Positions 6,733-6,761 of a stretch of DNA of 6,761 nt are shown here, piece by piece. The position numbers and the translations under genes are program-made. The stretch spans positions 1 to 6,761 of the forward strand of contig CAJOEG010000083.1 of NCBI GenBank assembly GCA_905233405.1. The letters run 5' to 3'. The first letter of the stretch is position 1. The number at the start of each line of letters is the position of its first letter. Under the pieces are notes generated by a model. It saw nothing but the letters and a program-made list of their open reading frames with translations. It was not told the origin of the DNA and ran no database searches. This DNA is from an uncultured Bacteroidales bacterium (GTDB lineage Bacteria; Bacteroidota; Bacteroidia; Bacteroidales; ML635J-15).

Positions 6733-6761
6733 CAAGCTTGAACTATTTCTTTTTCAAAGGC

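Larger units (their letters stand above)
6567..6761. other. Downstream non-coding region
   Basis: This 195-base AT-rich stretch contains the terminator (6599-6623), the palindrome (6650-6661) and the direct repeats (6668-6732). No convincing open reading frame, ribosome binding site, tRNA or Bacteroidota-type promoter (TTTG with TAnnTTTG) was found. A small inverted match, CTTTGAAAA (6695-6703) with TTTTCAAAG (6751-6759), is also present but is short enough to arise by chance. Confidence 0.6.

Overview
The window is almost entirely one very large protein-coding gene on the + strand, cut at its 5' end by the window edge. A short downstream region of about 195 bases holds a probable intrinsic terminator and an unexplained pair of direct repeats. 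The visible protein ends in a recognisable type IX secretion (T9SS) C-terminal sorting domain, a system essentially confined to the Bacteroidota. Its other domains (GLUG-type beta-helix, PKD/Ig-like, DUF1566/Lcl_C-like, carboxypeptidase-regulatory-like, FnIII) are also the usual parts of giant secreted proteins in that phylum. The organism is therefore most likely a Bacteroidales-type bacterium; genus and habitat cannot be read from this window.

Layout, with residue 1 taken as the first complete codon at base 3 (2187 residues visible): residues 1-217, end of a GLUG/beta-helix module followed by a bacterial Ig-like domain; 220-573, a second diverged copy of the same module; 574-1021, an array of Ig/PKD-like domains each carrying a cysteine pair; about 1022-1177, a DUF1566/Lcl_C-like domain inserted in that array; 1214-1399, two more Ig-like domains and a 'GCDSIVT' module; 1404-1478, a carboxypeptidase-regulatory-like domain; 1479-1829, an NTG-type Ig-like domain apparently split by a five-bladed-looking propeller segment (about 1530-1770); 1834-2095, three FnIII repeats with a regular four-cysteine pattern; 2111-2187, the T9SS sorting domain. 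The stop codon is at 6564-6566 and the terminator hairpin lies about 33 bases later.

No catalytic domain was recognised in the visible part. The simplest reading is a secreted, surface-attached, multidomain adhesin or binding protein: the C-terminal domain directs export through the outer membrane, the FnIII and Ig arrays act as a disulfide-stabilised stalk, and the beta-helix, DUF1566-like and propeller segments are candidate binding heads. The signal peptide, promoter and true start lie upstream of the window. No RNA gene, insertion sequence, CRISPR array or second gene could be supported.
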